From Methyloterricola oryzae (lineage in GTDB: Bacteria; Pseudomonadota; Gammaproteobacteria; Methylococcales; Methylococcaceae), in assembly GCF_000934725.1 (NCBI RefSeq), contig NZ_JYNS01000005.1, positions 124,001 through 188,000 on the forward strand: a stretch of 64,000 nt of DNA, in the 5' to 3' direction. Numbering within the stretch: the first letter of the stretch is position 1; each line of letters begins with the position of its first letter. Position numbers and translations under genes: made by a program. The notes beneath the pieces are model-generated. The model ran no database searches and had not been told where the DNA came from. It was given only the letters and a program-made list of their open reading frames with translations. Below are positions 8,083-16,220 of this stretch, in pieces.

Positions 8083-8949
8083 TTAAAGTCCTTCCCCCCA
8101 GCGGTACTGCCAGGCGAGTCCCACGATATCGAAGTTGCTGCCAGTGCGGGCATAGATGCCGCTGCTGCCGAACAGCTTGATGGACTGCTGGCGGCTGATG
8201 GGAAAGGAGAGAGTGCCGCCCAGGCGCCAGTTCTCCATGCGGTCGTTGGCTTCGATGCCATCCTTGGTGGTCTGGCCTCCGGTGTAGTAATTGGCGTCGA
8301 AGGCCCCCCAGATGCCATTGCCGAAGCTGTAGATGAGGTGGCTCTGCAGTGCGACCATGGGGTCTTGTTCCAGGGTCTTGCCACGGAAAGGCTGGTCGTT
8401 GTCGGTGAAGATGAAGACGCCCGCTGCCAGCTCCATAGTGAGCGGACCGAAGGCCTTGGATAGCCCGAGTTCGGGCTTGACGGCCCAGCGGTTGGTGCCG
8501 AGGTTCACCAGCTTTTCCGGGTCGTACTGGCCGCCGGGCGGGGAGACCGCGAGGCTGGCGCCCAGGATCCAGTCCTGCTGGTACTGGCTGAAGTCCTTCA
8601 TGCTCAGGGCGGGCGCCCCCAGCAGATTCATGTAGAAACGCACCCAAGGGTCGGCAAAGCCGCTGATATCGCGGATCCTGGGTTTGCCCAGCACCTCCGC
8701 CTGGCCCGACAGCCAGGCCTGGGGCACGATGATGTCGAACTTGCCGGAATGGCCCCAGAGGTCCAGTGAACGCACGTAGGCCAGGGTGGCGCTGTGGATG
8801 GACATCCTGCCATTGGTGATGGGCACCGTGGGGGCGAAGCTCACATTGCCCTGGGTGTAGGCATAGTTGACCACCAGGAAGTTGAGGCCGACCGGGATGT
8901 TGGAATAAGCCCTTGGCTCGATGTCGGTGGCGGCGGCTTGTTGCGCCAT
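8083..8949 (-). CDS. Outer-membrane transporter of the phenol-degradation MetA-like family
   Basis: About 289 residues with alternating beta-strand character, ending in aromatic-rich WQYRWGEGL as expected for an outer-membrane barrel. Sequence features (NFLVVNYAYTQGN, FDIIVPQAWLSG, LSFPISRQQSIKL) match the family annotated as MetA-pathway-of-phenol-degradation transporter; its substrate is generally unknown. Oddity: ATG 8949 falls inside the hydrophobic part of a signal peptide. The frame is open upstream to a stop at 9052-9054 and encodes a good signal peptide (RRLRPAGCFTLAACCLMA), yet holds no ATG, GTG or TTG. A non-standard start, a sequence error or decay is possible. Confidence 0.7.
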   Translation of the reverse strand: MAQQAAATDIEPRAYSNIPVGLNFLVVNYAYTQGNVSFAPTVPITNGRMSIHSATLAYVRSLDLWGHSGKFDIIVPQAWLSGQAEVLGKPRIRDISGFADPWVRFYMNLLGAPALSMKDFSQYQQDWILGASLAVSPPGGQYDPEKLVNLGTNRWAVKPELGLSKAFGPLTMELAAGVFIFTDNDQPFRGKTLEQDPMVALQSHLIYSFGNGIWGAFDANYYTGGQTTKDGIEANDRMENWRLGGTLSFPISRQQSIKLFGSSGIYARTGSNFDIVGLAWQYRWGEGL

Positions 8950-9019
8950 CAGGCAGCAGGCCGCCAGGGTAAAGCACCCGGCAGGGCGCAGGCGCCGGAT
9001 TGCCAGGGTCGCGTTCAGG

Positions 9020-10240
9020 CTAGTGGATCTGGCCAGGCAGTTCGGACCCCGCTAGGCCTGGCGGCGCCTTTCTCCACGGATAGCCTTTCAGCGCCAGCCG
9101 GTAGCCGTAGTCGTAGAGCGCCTTCATGTAGGCAGGATCGAAATCCTCGCGGTGCTCCGCCTTGAAGTCGGCTCCGATGAAGGCCAGGTTGTAATCCAGG
9201 CCGTCCTTCTGAGCGGTCAGGTAGATGCGATACAGGTCGCCCAGGCCCTGGGTCTGGATCAGGGAGGCGATGGCGCGGCCGGCGATGCTCATGGTGCGCC
9301 GTTCTACCGAGGACCATTCCGGGTCTAGGCGGGCATTGCGGATGATGTAGGCGCGCCGTTCGCGCTGAGCCGGTTTCATGCCGTGCTGTTCCATCACGTC
9401 CGACAGGCGGGGCGGATAGAGGAAGACTTGGGCGGTCGTGCCGCCATCCACGTGCATCTCCTGGTACTTTTTGCCATCCACTTCCACGTCGATCATGACC
9501 GGCGGGAAGGCGCCCGGGATGGCGGCCGAGGCCAGCATGATGCTGCGGAACAGCTCCAGCGCCTTGGGATTCTTGCTGGCGGCGATCGCGCCCATGTTCC
9601 AGATCACCGGCCGGCGCGCATCCAGGTCGGTGGTGCCGATCAGCAGCAGCCGTCCCTTGCCGTATTCCGCCGCGATCCGCGTCAGCATGGCTTCATCCAC
9701 GTACTTGCCCAGCAACTGCCAGAGCGGGCGGTTGTCGGCCATGCCGTCACTGGTGAGGGCCGCCATCAGGGAACGTTCCTCGGCGATGTCCTTCTTGGAG
9801 ACGGAAGTGTAAACCTGGCTCAAACGGTCGTCGTATTCGTGCCCGAGGAAGGCGAAGGGGGCGATGAGGGCTCCGGTACTGATGCCAGTGACGCCCTTGA
9901 AGATCGGGCGGGTGCCGGATTTGCTCCAGCCCGTAAGCAGGCCCGCGCCGAAGGCGCCGTCATCGCCTCCTCCGGAAATGGCCAGGAAGTTGGCGGGGGG
10001 CAGTTCGCCGGTTTGACTCTGCTTGGCCAGCGTGTCCCGCTCGCGCTGCAGCGCCGCCATGCTGTCGTTGATCAGGGGCGTGATGTCGCGGTCCACCCAA
10101 TAGCGCACGCCGGGCATGCCGGGCACCTCGGCCTTCATGGTCTGGGCCACGGGCACCGCGTTCAACCGGAAAAGCGCGCCGCAGCCCTGCAACGCCAGAA
10201 CGGCGAGCAGGGCAATCAGACTACGCAGATGAATTAGCAT
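9020..10240 (-). CDS. Patatin-like phospholipase lipoprotein
   Basis: A 406-residue exported serine lipase. ATG 10240 is chosen because it opens a lipoprotein signal ending in ALQGC; the longer frame to 10318 would overlap the upstream gene. The patatin pieces are present: oxyanion glycine string SGGGDDGAFGAG, nucleophile elbow GISTG and the Asp of the Ser-Asp dyad in HVDGGTT. The likely reaction is release of fatty acids from membrane phospholipids at the periplasmic face or outer membrane. It sits among lipoprotein genes and 1.1 kb upstream of the Mla operon on the same strand. Confidence 0.88.
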   Translation of the reverse strand: MLIHLRSLIALLAVLALQGCGALFRLNAVPVAQTMKAEVPGMPGVRYWVDRDITPLINDSMAALQRERDTLAKQSQTGELPPANFLAISGGGDDGAFGAGLLTGWSKSGTRPIFKGVTGISTGALIAPFAFLGHEYDDRLSQVYTSVSKKDIAEERSLMAALTSDGMADNRPLWQLLGKYVDEAMLTRIAAEYGKGRLLLIGTTDLDARRPVIWNMGAIAASKNPKALELFRSIMLASAAIPGAFPPVMIDVEVDGKKYQEMHVDGGTTAQVFLYPPRLSDVMEQHGMKPAQRERRAYIIRNARLDPEWSSVERRTMSIAGRAIASLIQTQGLGDLYRIYLTAQKDGLDYNLAFIGADFKAEHREDFDPAYMKALYDYGYRLALKGYPWRKAPPGLAGSELPGQIH

Positions 10241-10293
10241 GCGGTGCAGCCTCAGGTCTTGGTAGGGCAATCCGGCCGATGCGTGATGTCCGG

Positions 10294-11028
10294 TCATTGA
10301 CCGCCTGGGCTGATCCACCCCTGCTCGGCGAAGTAAGTCTGCAACTGGGTGGCGATCTTGTCGGCCAGGGCCTTGGCCTGCTGGGCCGAGGAGGACTTGT
10401 AGCTCTTGGCCCCGCTGACGGCGGCATTGGTCGCCAGCACGGCGGCCGTTCCCGCGCCGGCGGCGGCGCCCGCGGGACCCATCACTGCAGCCCCCGGCAT
10501 GTCGCCACTGTCCGCATGGGCGGAGAAAGAAGCGATGGAGGAGAGCCCTGCCTGCATGGGGGCCAGTACCTCGACATCACAGTCCACCGAGGACTGCCCC
10601 AGGCCGAAGCCGATGGCGTTGCGCTGCAGGCGGTTGCCTTCGTCGATCTTGAGAAAGTGTCCGGTGACCAGGATAGATCCCGGGTTGACCGGCATGTTCT
10701 GATCCGAGCGCAGGGGGTTCAGGCCCATGGCCTGGATCTTTTCCACCAATTCGGTAGCGAGGGCGTCCGCGACCTCGCGGCCAACCGCCAGTTCCTCCGC
10801 CGTCGGGTTTTCCTGCTTCATGTTGCGCTCCAGTTTCGCGAAGATGCTGGAATTCTGGTGCACATCGCTCGGGCTGACGGCAAAGTTATAGATCAGCACC
10901 TGCTGTGGCCTGGGGAGGCCGGTATTGGCCACTTCGCTGGTGGGGCGCACGGTGTTCTTGGCGCAGCCGGAGAAAATGGCCAGCGCCAGTATGGCTGCCG
11001 ATGTTGCGAAAGTCTTGTTCATAAACAT
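10294..11028 (-). CDS. DUF4410 domain lipoprotein
   Basis: A 244-residue lipoprotein with lipobox IFSGC near residue 22. It contains the DUF4410 pattern (VLIYNFAVSPSD, a central VTGHFLKIDEGNR, FGLGQSSVDCDVEV) with an alanine- and glycine-rich stretch near residues 180-200. ATG 11028 has GAGG eight bases upstream. The biochemical function is unknown. It lies 53 bp ahead of the patatin start and is probably co-transcribed with it. Confidence 0.8.
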   Translation of the reverse strand: MFMNKTFATSAAILALAIFSGCAKNTVRPTSEVANTGLPRPQQVLIYNFAVSPSDVHQNSSIFAKLERNMKQENPTAEELAVGREVADALATELVEKIQAMGLNPLRSDQNMPVNPGSILVTGHFLKIDEGNRLQRNAIGFGLGQSSVDCDVEVLAPMQAGLSSIASFSAHADSGDMPGAAVMGPAGAAAGAGTAAVLATNAAVSGAKSYKSSSAQQAKALADKIATQLQTYFAEQGWISPGGQ

Positions 11029-11110
11029 GATGCTTGCCTCGTTGTCCTAGGTATCTGAAGGCTTGGCACGGGTATGGCCGGCCGGTTGCACGGGCGCGCT
11101 GAATCCCCGT

Positions 11111-11959
11111 TCACTTGCCGGGCGCGGCCATTTGCGTTCCGAATTCCACCTGCTTCGCGCCTTCGGGCTTGCTGAAGTCGAACATGCCGGCGGAGAGACT
11201 GGGCTTCAGGTTCCAGTCGGATAGCTCCACCACGAATCTTGGAAAGTTAGGCACATCTTTATAGGTTACCGCCAGGCGGCGTGGCAGGGCGTTCTTGCCG
11301 CTCTCGATCCAGATTTCCCAGTTGGTGTTGGCATTCATGAAGGCGAAATGCTCGCAGGCGACGCCGTGCACCTGGGCCGGGCCCACCACGATGGCGTGGG
11401 TCAGTTCCTTGGTCAGGGCCTGGTAGGGATCGGCCACCATGAAATCCGCCGAGGGGAAGGTGATTCCGGTTTTCTCCATGGCGAATGGCAGCATGGCATC
11501 CAGGGTGTTCGGAGCATCCGTTGTCGCGTAGAGCTTCTTGGCAGGGTCGAAGGCCGCGAGCTTGCTGCCGTTGTAGTAGAGCACGAAATGCGGCAGATCT
11601 CCGCCGACCTTTGCTCTCAGCATGTTGGGCCGTTTTAACGCCAGGCTCGACTCGGCGAAATACGTGACGAACTGGCCGGTCTTGGCAGGGAATTCACCGG
11701 AGCTGCGCGCCTTGAACGTGAGGGACTTCGCTGTCGCCAAGGTTTCGCTCATCTGCTTCAGGCGATCCAGGGCGGGCTGTTCGAAGGTGGAGGGCGGCGG
11801 TGGCGGTGGGGCGACGGGTTGCACCACGGCCGGCTGGATGGGCGTGGGAACCGCCTTGCCGGATTCACCCTTGTGCGCGCAACCCGCAGCCGCCAGCGTG
11901 AGCGACAGTGCGATGGGACTCAGGAGCATCCGGCTTGAGCCATGTTGTTTTCTTAGCAT
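11111..11959 (-). CDS. DUF2092 domain lipoprotein
   Basis: A 282-residue lipoprotein with LAAAGC as lipobox and a proline-rich linker (residues ~37-57). The rest fits DUF2092: FKARSSGEFPAKTGQ, RPNMLRAKVGGDLPHFVLYYNGS, VHGVACEHFAF and a C-terminal DWNLKPSL. The domain has a LolA/LppX-like lipid-binding architecture in some predictions, which would suit this lipid-related region, but that is inference. RBS GAGGAA lies five bases before ATG 11959. Confidence 0.8.
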   Translation of the reverse strand: MLRKQHGSSRMLLSPIALSLTLAAAGCAHKGESGKAVPTPIQPAVVQPVAPPPPPPSTFEQPALDRLKQMSETLATAKSLTFKARSSGEFPAKTGQFVTYFAESSLALKRPNMLRAKVGGDLPHFVLYYNGSKLAAFDPAKKLYATTDAPNTLDAMLPFAMEKTGITFPSADFMVADPYQALTKELTHAIVVGPAQVHGVACEHFAFMNANTNWEIWIESGKNALPRRLAVTYKDVPNFPRFVVELSDWNLKPSLSAGMFDFSKPEGAKQVEFGTQMAAPGK

Positions 11960-12020
11960 GTCCGTTCCTCGTTGTTCATGGGATTGAATTCGGGCTGCGG
12001 AGCGAGGCTCCGGGCACCGA

Positions 12021-12785
12021 TCAGGGTGCTGAAACGACCTGGTAGTAGACCCCGGAGCTGCCGAAATACGGTTTGTACCAGTTGGGGCCGCATTGGTAGT
12101 ACTCGGTGTTGTGCATGTTCACGCTGCCGCATCCGCCGGGCAAGGTGCTGACCTGGGCGCCGATGGGCATGGCCGCGGGATAGCCCGCAGCCGGCTGCTG
12201 CACCACGACCGTGGTGTTGGTCGGTTGCGAGGACTTGGCCGCCGCCGCGCCCGCCATGGCGCCCACCGCAAGCCCGGCCACCCCGGCGGCCGCCACCTCG
12301 CCGCCGGAATAGCCGCCGTTGTTGTAATAAACCGGCGCCGGATAGCCATAGCGGACCGGCGGCGGCGCGACGTAGCCGTAATGCACGGGAGGCGGAGGTG
12401 GCGGCCGGTAATAGGCGTTGTGGTTCCAGGAAGCGGTATTGCCGTAGGCGCCGGTGGCGGTGCCTGAACCATGATTCCAAGACGCGCTACCGCCATAGGC
12501 GCTGGTGGCGCTGCCTGAACCGTCGGACCAGGACGCGGATCCGCCGCGGGCCGTAGTGGCGCTGCCGGTTCCGTGATTCCAGGAAGCGCTGCCGCCATAG
12601 GCCCCGGTGGCGCTGCCGGTGCCATGGTTCCAGGAGGCACTGCCGCCGTAGCGGCCAACCGCCGCCCCGGAGCCGCCGCCGCCCACCGCTGCGCCGCGGT
12701 AGCCCACGGCGCCCCAGGGATAAGCGTTAAACGAGGCCGCCGCCAAGGCGGCGGTCAGAATCAAGGTACTTGGTCGGGTGTGCAT
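12021..12785 (-). CDS. Exported protein with 17-residue SWNHG tandem repeats
   Basis: A 254-residue protein of unknown function. ATG 12785 is chosen for its RBS (GGGAG) and for the signal peptide it opens (cleavage near residue 22); the frame is open further upstream but not coding-like. Residues ~46-123 are four full 17-residue repeats plus a partial one (YGGSASWNHGTGSATGA type). They are followed by a proline/tyrosine-rich stretch, a glycine/alanine-rich helix (AAAGVAGLAVGAMAGAAAA) that may insert in a membrane, and a C-terminal domain with two cysteines (GGCGSVN, YYQCGPNWYKP). The C-terminus recurs in other small exported proteins; the repeats look local. Confidence 0.7.
   Translation of the reverse strand: MHTRPSTLILTAALAAASFNAYPWGAVGYRGAAVGGGGSGAAVGRYGGSASWNHGTGSATGAYGGSASWNHGTGSATTARGGSASWSDGSGSATSAYGGSASWNHGSGTATGAYGNTASWNHNAYYRPPPPPPVHYGYVAPPPVRYGYPAPVYYNNGGYSGGEVAAAGVAGLAVGAMAGAAAAKSSQPTNTTVVVQQPAAGYPAAMPIGAQVSTLPGGCGSVNMHNTEYYQCGPNWYKPYFGSSGVYYQVVSAP
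12417..12650 (-). repeat. 51-bp tandem repeats coding 17 residues
   Basis: Four complete and one partial copy of a 51-bp unit run through the exported repeat protein. The core SASWNHGTGSAT is nearly constant, with one copy diverged to SASWSDGSGSAT. Length is in multiples of three, so copy-number change would keep the frame. Confidence 0.85.
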
Positions 12786-12825
12786 AGGAATTACTCCCTG
12801 CGAAGTGATGGGGAAGCCGGCGGCC

Positions 12826-13218
12826 TTATTGTGGCGCGTCCAGCACCCGGGCTGTCTGCGAAAACGCATTGCAGTTCTCAACGTCACGGCAGACGGTCTC
12901 GTACACGGCTTCCCGGCCGCAGCCGCGGATGCCGATGGTGTATTGGGTCCAGGGGCCGGCCCAGGCGCCTGCGGCCCGGTAGCCACCCTGGATGCCCTGG
13001 ATGATCTTCTGAGAGAGGACCGAGGTGGTCACTTGTTCGCAGTTCAGTTCGAACTTGCCGCGGGCTTCGGCGGTGCGCAGGGCGCCAGGCGAGTTCTCGG
13101 CCAGGAACTGGGCGTCGCTGACACAGCCCGTGAATAGAACTGTGACAGCAACCACGGCGACAGGCACCAGGAGAACGCGGTATGGGAAAGCGCTGGGGGA
13201 GGGAGAGACATCAGGCAT
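12826..13218 (-). CDS. Small conserved-type lipoprotein, function unknown
   Basis: A 130-residue protein starting at ATG 13218 with GAAGGA upstream; the longer frame to 13503 overlaps the DUF3313 gene and is not needed. It has a hydrophobic signal with lipobox LFTGC. The mature part is rich in cysteines: one in NCEQV and three in GIRGCGREAVYETVCRDVENC, arranged as possible disulfides. It sits between DUF3313 and the repeat protein and is probably exported with them. I do not recognise a named family. Confidence 0.65.
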   Translation of the reverse strand: MPDVSPSPSAFPYRVLLVPVAVVAVTVLFTGCVSDAQFLAENSPGALRTAEARGKFELNCEQVTTSVLSQKIIQGIQGGYRAAGAWAGPWTQYTIGIRGCGREAVYETVCRDVENCNAFSQTARVLDAPQ

Positions 13219-13301
13219 GGTCGTGATCCTTCTCGTGTTTGTCGTGAACAGTGCCTTGGGGACTGACCGCCTGCGTGACGGTTCCGTGTCGGGAGTGAAG
13301 C

Positions 13302-13324
13302 GGAGCGGCGTCCACCGCCGCTCC
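13302..13324 (-). other. Intercistronic GC hairpin
   Basis: A perfect nine-base-pair inverted repeat GGAGCGGCG/CGCCGCTCC with a five-base loop lies in the 160-bp gap between the DUF3313 gene and the small lipoprotein gene. There is no T run, so it is more likely an mRNA-stabilising or attenuating stem than a classic terminator. Confidence 0.4.
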
Positions 13325-13378
13325 TTCCGGCCTGGCGCCAAAACGCGCACCAGGCCGGAGCCGGGTCGCTGCGCCGGT

Positions 13379-14083
13379 TTACGGAGTGGCCTGGCCGCTG
13401 GTCCAGGAGGATAGCTTCTCCGCCAGCTTCTGCGACCATGTGGTAATGGCGTTCTCGGCATCGCCCCACTGCCACTGGAACCCGGCCTCGATGGAACCGC
13501 CACCGATCTGGCGATCGACTACGGCCGCCAGCACCTGGCCGGTCTGAGCGTCGGTCAGCTTCGCCGCGCCCTGGGCCTGGCCAACGAAGGGGAAGGTGCC
13601 GGTAGCGAGATATTTCAGGTTGCTGAGCATGTGTGCCTGAGGAATGATCATGGACACGCTGCGCAGGCCCGGCGTCGCGGCCTCGGCGTCCAACATGGCG
13701 ACATCGATTTTCATCACGCCGGGACCGGGCTTGTCGACAATCTCGAACTTTTTGCCCAGTTCAGCCACCAGTTGCTGGTGGAAATAGTTCACCAGCATCT
13801 GCTGATCGGAACCGGAAACCGAGCTGGATGGCGCTCCCCAGAACGTCACGGGGTCGACCATCATCTTGCTGTAGGAAGTCCACTTTGCGGAGGGGTTCAC
13901 ATAACGCAAACCGGCCTGACCATCGCCGCCTGGCGTCAGTTGATCGCACACGGTGCCGAGAAAGCCGCAGGCAAGACCTTGCTTGTTCACGTCTGCCTTT
14001 TCGGTGGTGGTGCAGGCGGTCAGCGCAAGGCCCACGAGAGGCAATGCGATGAGGGTTTTGATGGTGGACCTGCGCGGTGTCAT
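13379..14083 (-). CDS. DUF3313 domain lipoprotein
   Basis: A 234-residue lipoprotein with signal sequence and lipobox LTAC. Features match DUF3313: YVNPSAKWTSYSKMMVDPVTFW near residues 60-82, the DIAVAML-like MKIDVAMLDAE, and a C-terminal tryptophan-rich WQWGDAENAITTW. Function is unknown; related proteins are predicted outer-membrane lipoproteins. ATG 14083 has AAAGGAG six bases ahead. This seems to be the first gene of the lipoprotein run that continues to 8083. Confidence 0.8.
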   Translation of the reverse strand: MTPRRSTIKTLIALPLVGLALTACTTTEKADVNKQGLACGFLGTVCDQLTPGGDGQAGLRYVNPSAKWTSYSKMMVDPVTFWGAPSSSVSGSDQQMLVNYFHQQLVAELGKKFEIVDKPGPGVMKIDVAMLDAEAATPGLRSVSMIIPQAHMLSNLKYLATGTFPFVGQAQGAAKLTDAQTGQVLAAVVDRQIGGGSIEAGFQWQWGDAENAITTWSQKLAEKLSSWTSGQATP

Positions 14084-14135
14084 GGTGATCTCCTTTCAGT
14101 TGTTGTTGGCAAGATATGCCGCCTGGGGCTGAATA

Positions 14136-14163
14136 ATCATATTCCCAATTTATGGCAACGCAA
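14136..14163 (-). promoter_or_regulatory. Candidate sigma-70 promoter of the lipoprotein cluster
   Basis: Read on the minus strand, TTGCGT (14163-14158) and TATGAT (14141-14136) are separated by 16 bp, with an expected start near 14128. It lies ~50 bp upstream of the DUF3313 start codon in the only AT-rich gap of this stretch. Confidence 0.4.
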
Positions 14164-14207
14164 CTACCCGCCAAAAGCCATGGCGCGTACGGGTTTGAGC
14201 AGCCGTT

Positions 14208-15974
14208 TCAGATCCCAGTTCCTGGAGCGGAACCAGGCGCTTGAGCCGGCCAGGACTCGATCTGCAGCGTCCGGGTGGGATAAGCAAAGCGCACCCCCTG
14301 GCTTTCTGCAAGTTGCACGATGGATAGGAGGATGCGCTCGCGCTGCCTCAATTCCGTGCTGCGGTCCGGTACCTTGAGGAAAAAGTTGAGAAGGACATCC
14401 AGACTGTGGGGGCCGAAGTCGTGGAAGTTCACCTGGATGACGTCTTTGGCCGTGTAGGGGTCGGTTTCCAGCAACTGGCGGACGGCGGCGCCGAAGGCCT
14501 GAATCTTTTCGGGTGGCGTATCGTAGGTCAGGTTGAGAAGGGTCTTGACCTGCCGCGTTTCGCGCAACTCCATGTTGTCCACGGTGCTGTTGACCAACTG
14601 GCTGCTGGGGATGGAGACCAGGGAGTTATAAAAGGTGCGGATGCGGGTGCTGCGGAAGCCAACGTTTTCCACCGTACCCTCGATGCCTTGCACCTTGATG
14701 TAATGGCCGACCGCAAAGGGCTTTTCGAACATGATGATGAGCGAGCCCAGCAAGTTGGCAAGGGTCTGCTGGGCCGCCAGGGCCACGGCCAAGCCTCCGA
14801 CGCCGAGGCCCGCCAAGACCGAGTAGGCGGGAAGTCCGATGCGGTCGGCACCAATCACCAGGATGGCGATGGCGGCGACGATGGTCAACAGCCTCAGCAT
14901 CAGTCGGATCAACTGACTGTCGATGCTGCTGGCGCGCACCCGTTCGGTTCCGATGATGGATTCGGCAACCGCGCCGCCGGAGGTCCAAACCAGCCAAGTC
15001 AGCGAAATGAAGAACAGGCCCCACAGGGACAGGGTGGCGGCCTCGTAAACCGCCCCCGATATGCGCAGCACCTCGGCCAGCAATTCCGCCGTGACCGGCG
15101 ACACGATCACCAGACTGAGGGGCGTCAGCAGCTTGGCCCAGGCATCCGCTTCCTCCGAATGCCGGCTCCAGCGCTGACCCAGGCGACGGCAGCTCAGGAC
15201 GATCAGCAAGGCCAGCGCCAGCACCAGCGCCATGGCGATCCAGCGCCAGACCGGCTGATCCAGCACCGTCGCCATTCCCCAGGCCGGCACGCTCAGAATC
15301 CAACGCGGCGGAATGAAATTCCGCAGGGCCAATGCGGGACCCGTGGGGCTATAAGAGAGGAAGTCATACAGCCCCGGTTGGGCGTGCTGCTTGTAGGGGC
15401 GATATTTGATGCGCTGGTAGAACTCGGGAATTCGTTTGACCGTATCCGGACCGAACAGGTATTCGCCGGAGCGGGGCCCCGATTCGACCCGCACGATCCG
15501 GATTTCCGAGCCGGGAATGGTCCACCGTTTGAACTCGGCTGCGCTCATGGCTTTGGCGTCGGGAATCGCGTCCGTGGCTGGAAGATCGATACGGTCCAGG
15601 ATTTCTTTCAACTGCAGGGCGATCCGCCTCGATGACTCTTCCTCCAGGGCCGGCGGCAAGGCGCTGGTATCCAGCACCCGTTGTGCCGCCCGCTGGCGGT
15701 GGATGCCGTCGCGTATGCTTTCGATGTCCTCCGGCGACAGGAACAGGCGCGAGGAGCTTAGGTAGGACTGCACCAGCCCTGCAGCCATGGTGTAGGCGTC
15801 GTTCATGAACTGCAGATAGCCCTGCAGAGTGGCCCGTGGACTTGAGGTGTCGATGGGCTCCAGCGGGTTTTTCTCGTCCGCCCTGGCCCAAGCCAAAGGT
15901 TGCAGGAGACTCAACATGAGCAGCCAGGCAAGCAGGCGGTGGCGTTCAGTCGGGGCATTCAAGGGCTGATGCAT
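14208..15974 (-). CDS. MscS family mechanosensitive channel
   Basis: A 588-residue inner-membrane channel. ATG 15974 opens a signal peptide ending near LAWARA; the frame to 16070 is longer but lacks this fit. A periplasmic N-terminal domain of ~200 residues precedes five or so membrane helices. The pore helix and beta domain carry the MscS pattern: AGLGVGGLAVALAAQQTLANL, FEKPFAVGHYIKVQ, GTVENVGFRSTRIRT and SIPSSQLVNSTVDN. It should release solutes on osmotic downshock. It lies upstream of, and on the same strand as, the lipoprotein cluster. Confidence 0.9.
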   Translation of the reverse strand: MHQPLNAPTERHRLLAWLLMLSLLQPLAWARADEKNPLEPIDTSSPRATLQGYLQFMNDAYTMAAGLVQSYLSSSRLFLSPEDIESIRDGIHRQRAAQRVLDTSALPPALEEESSRRIALQLKEILDRIDLPATDAIPDAKAMSAAEFKRWTIPGSEIRIVRVESGPRSGEYLFGPDTVKRIPEFYQRIKYRPYKQHAQPGLYDFLSYSPTGPALALRNFIPPRWILSVPAWGMATVLDQPVWRWIAMALVLALALLIVLSCRRLGQRWSRHSEEADAWAKLLTPLSLVIVSPVTAELLAEVLRISGAVYEAATLSLWGLFFISLTWLVWTSGGAVAESIIGTERVRASSIDSQLIRLMLRLLTIVAAIAILVIGADRIGLPAYSVLAGLGVGGLAVALAAQQTLANLLGSLIIMFEKPFAVGHYIKVQGIEGTVENVGFRSTRIRTFYNSLVSIPSSQLVNSTVDNMELRETRQVKTLLNLTYDTPPEKIQAFGAAVRQLLETDPYTAKDVIQVNFHDFGPHSLDVLLNFFLKVPDRSTELRQRERILLSIVQLAESQGVRFAYPTRTLQIESWPAQAPGSAPGTGI

Positions 15975-16220
15975 GCGGCTGGACCTTGGGTTCTTCTGAT
16001 GGTTTGGAATCTCTGGAGTGAGCGCATGCCGTGGATTCACCGCGGTTTCCTTGTACGTGTGTAAGTCCATTTTCTGGGCTAACTGCTGGAATTCTCGCGA
16101 TTGTAAGCCGCGCGGCGCGAAAGATCGACCGGCACGCGTGACGGGGTCGGCATGGCCGGATGCAAAGCTTTGGGCACTGCGCTAGAGTCTGGCGGTCAGG
16201 CGCGGAACTCGGGAGGCTTC

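Noticed and set aside
6619-8463. 614-codon plus-strand frame opposite the Mla permease
   Set aside because: It is a shadow of the GC-rich minus-strand genes with no recognisable protein features.
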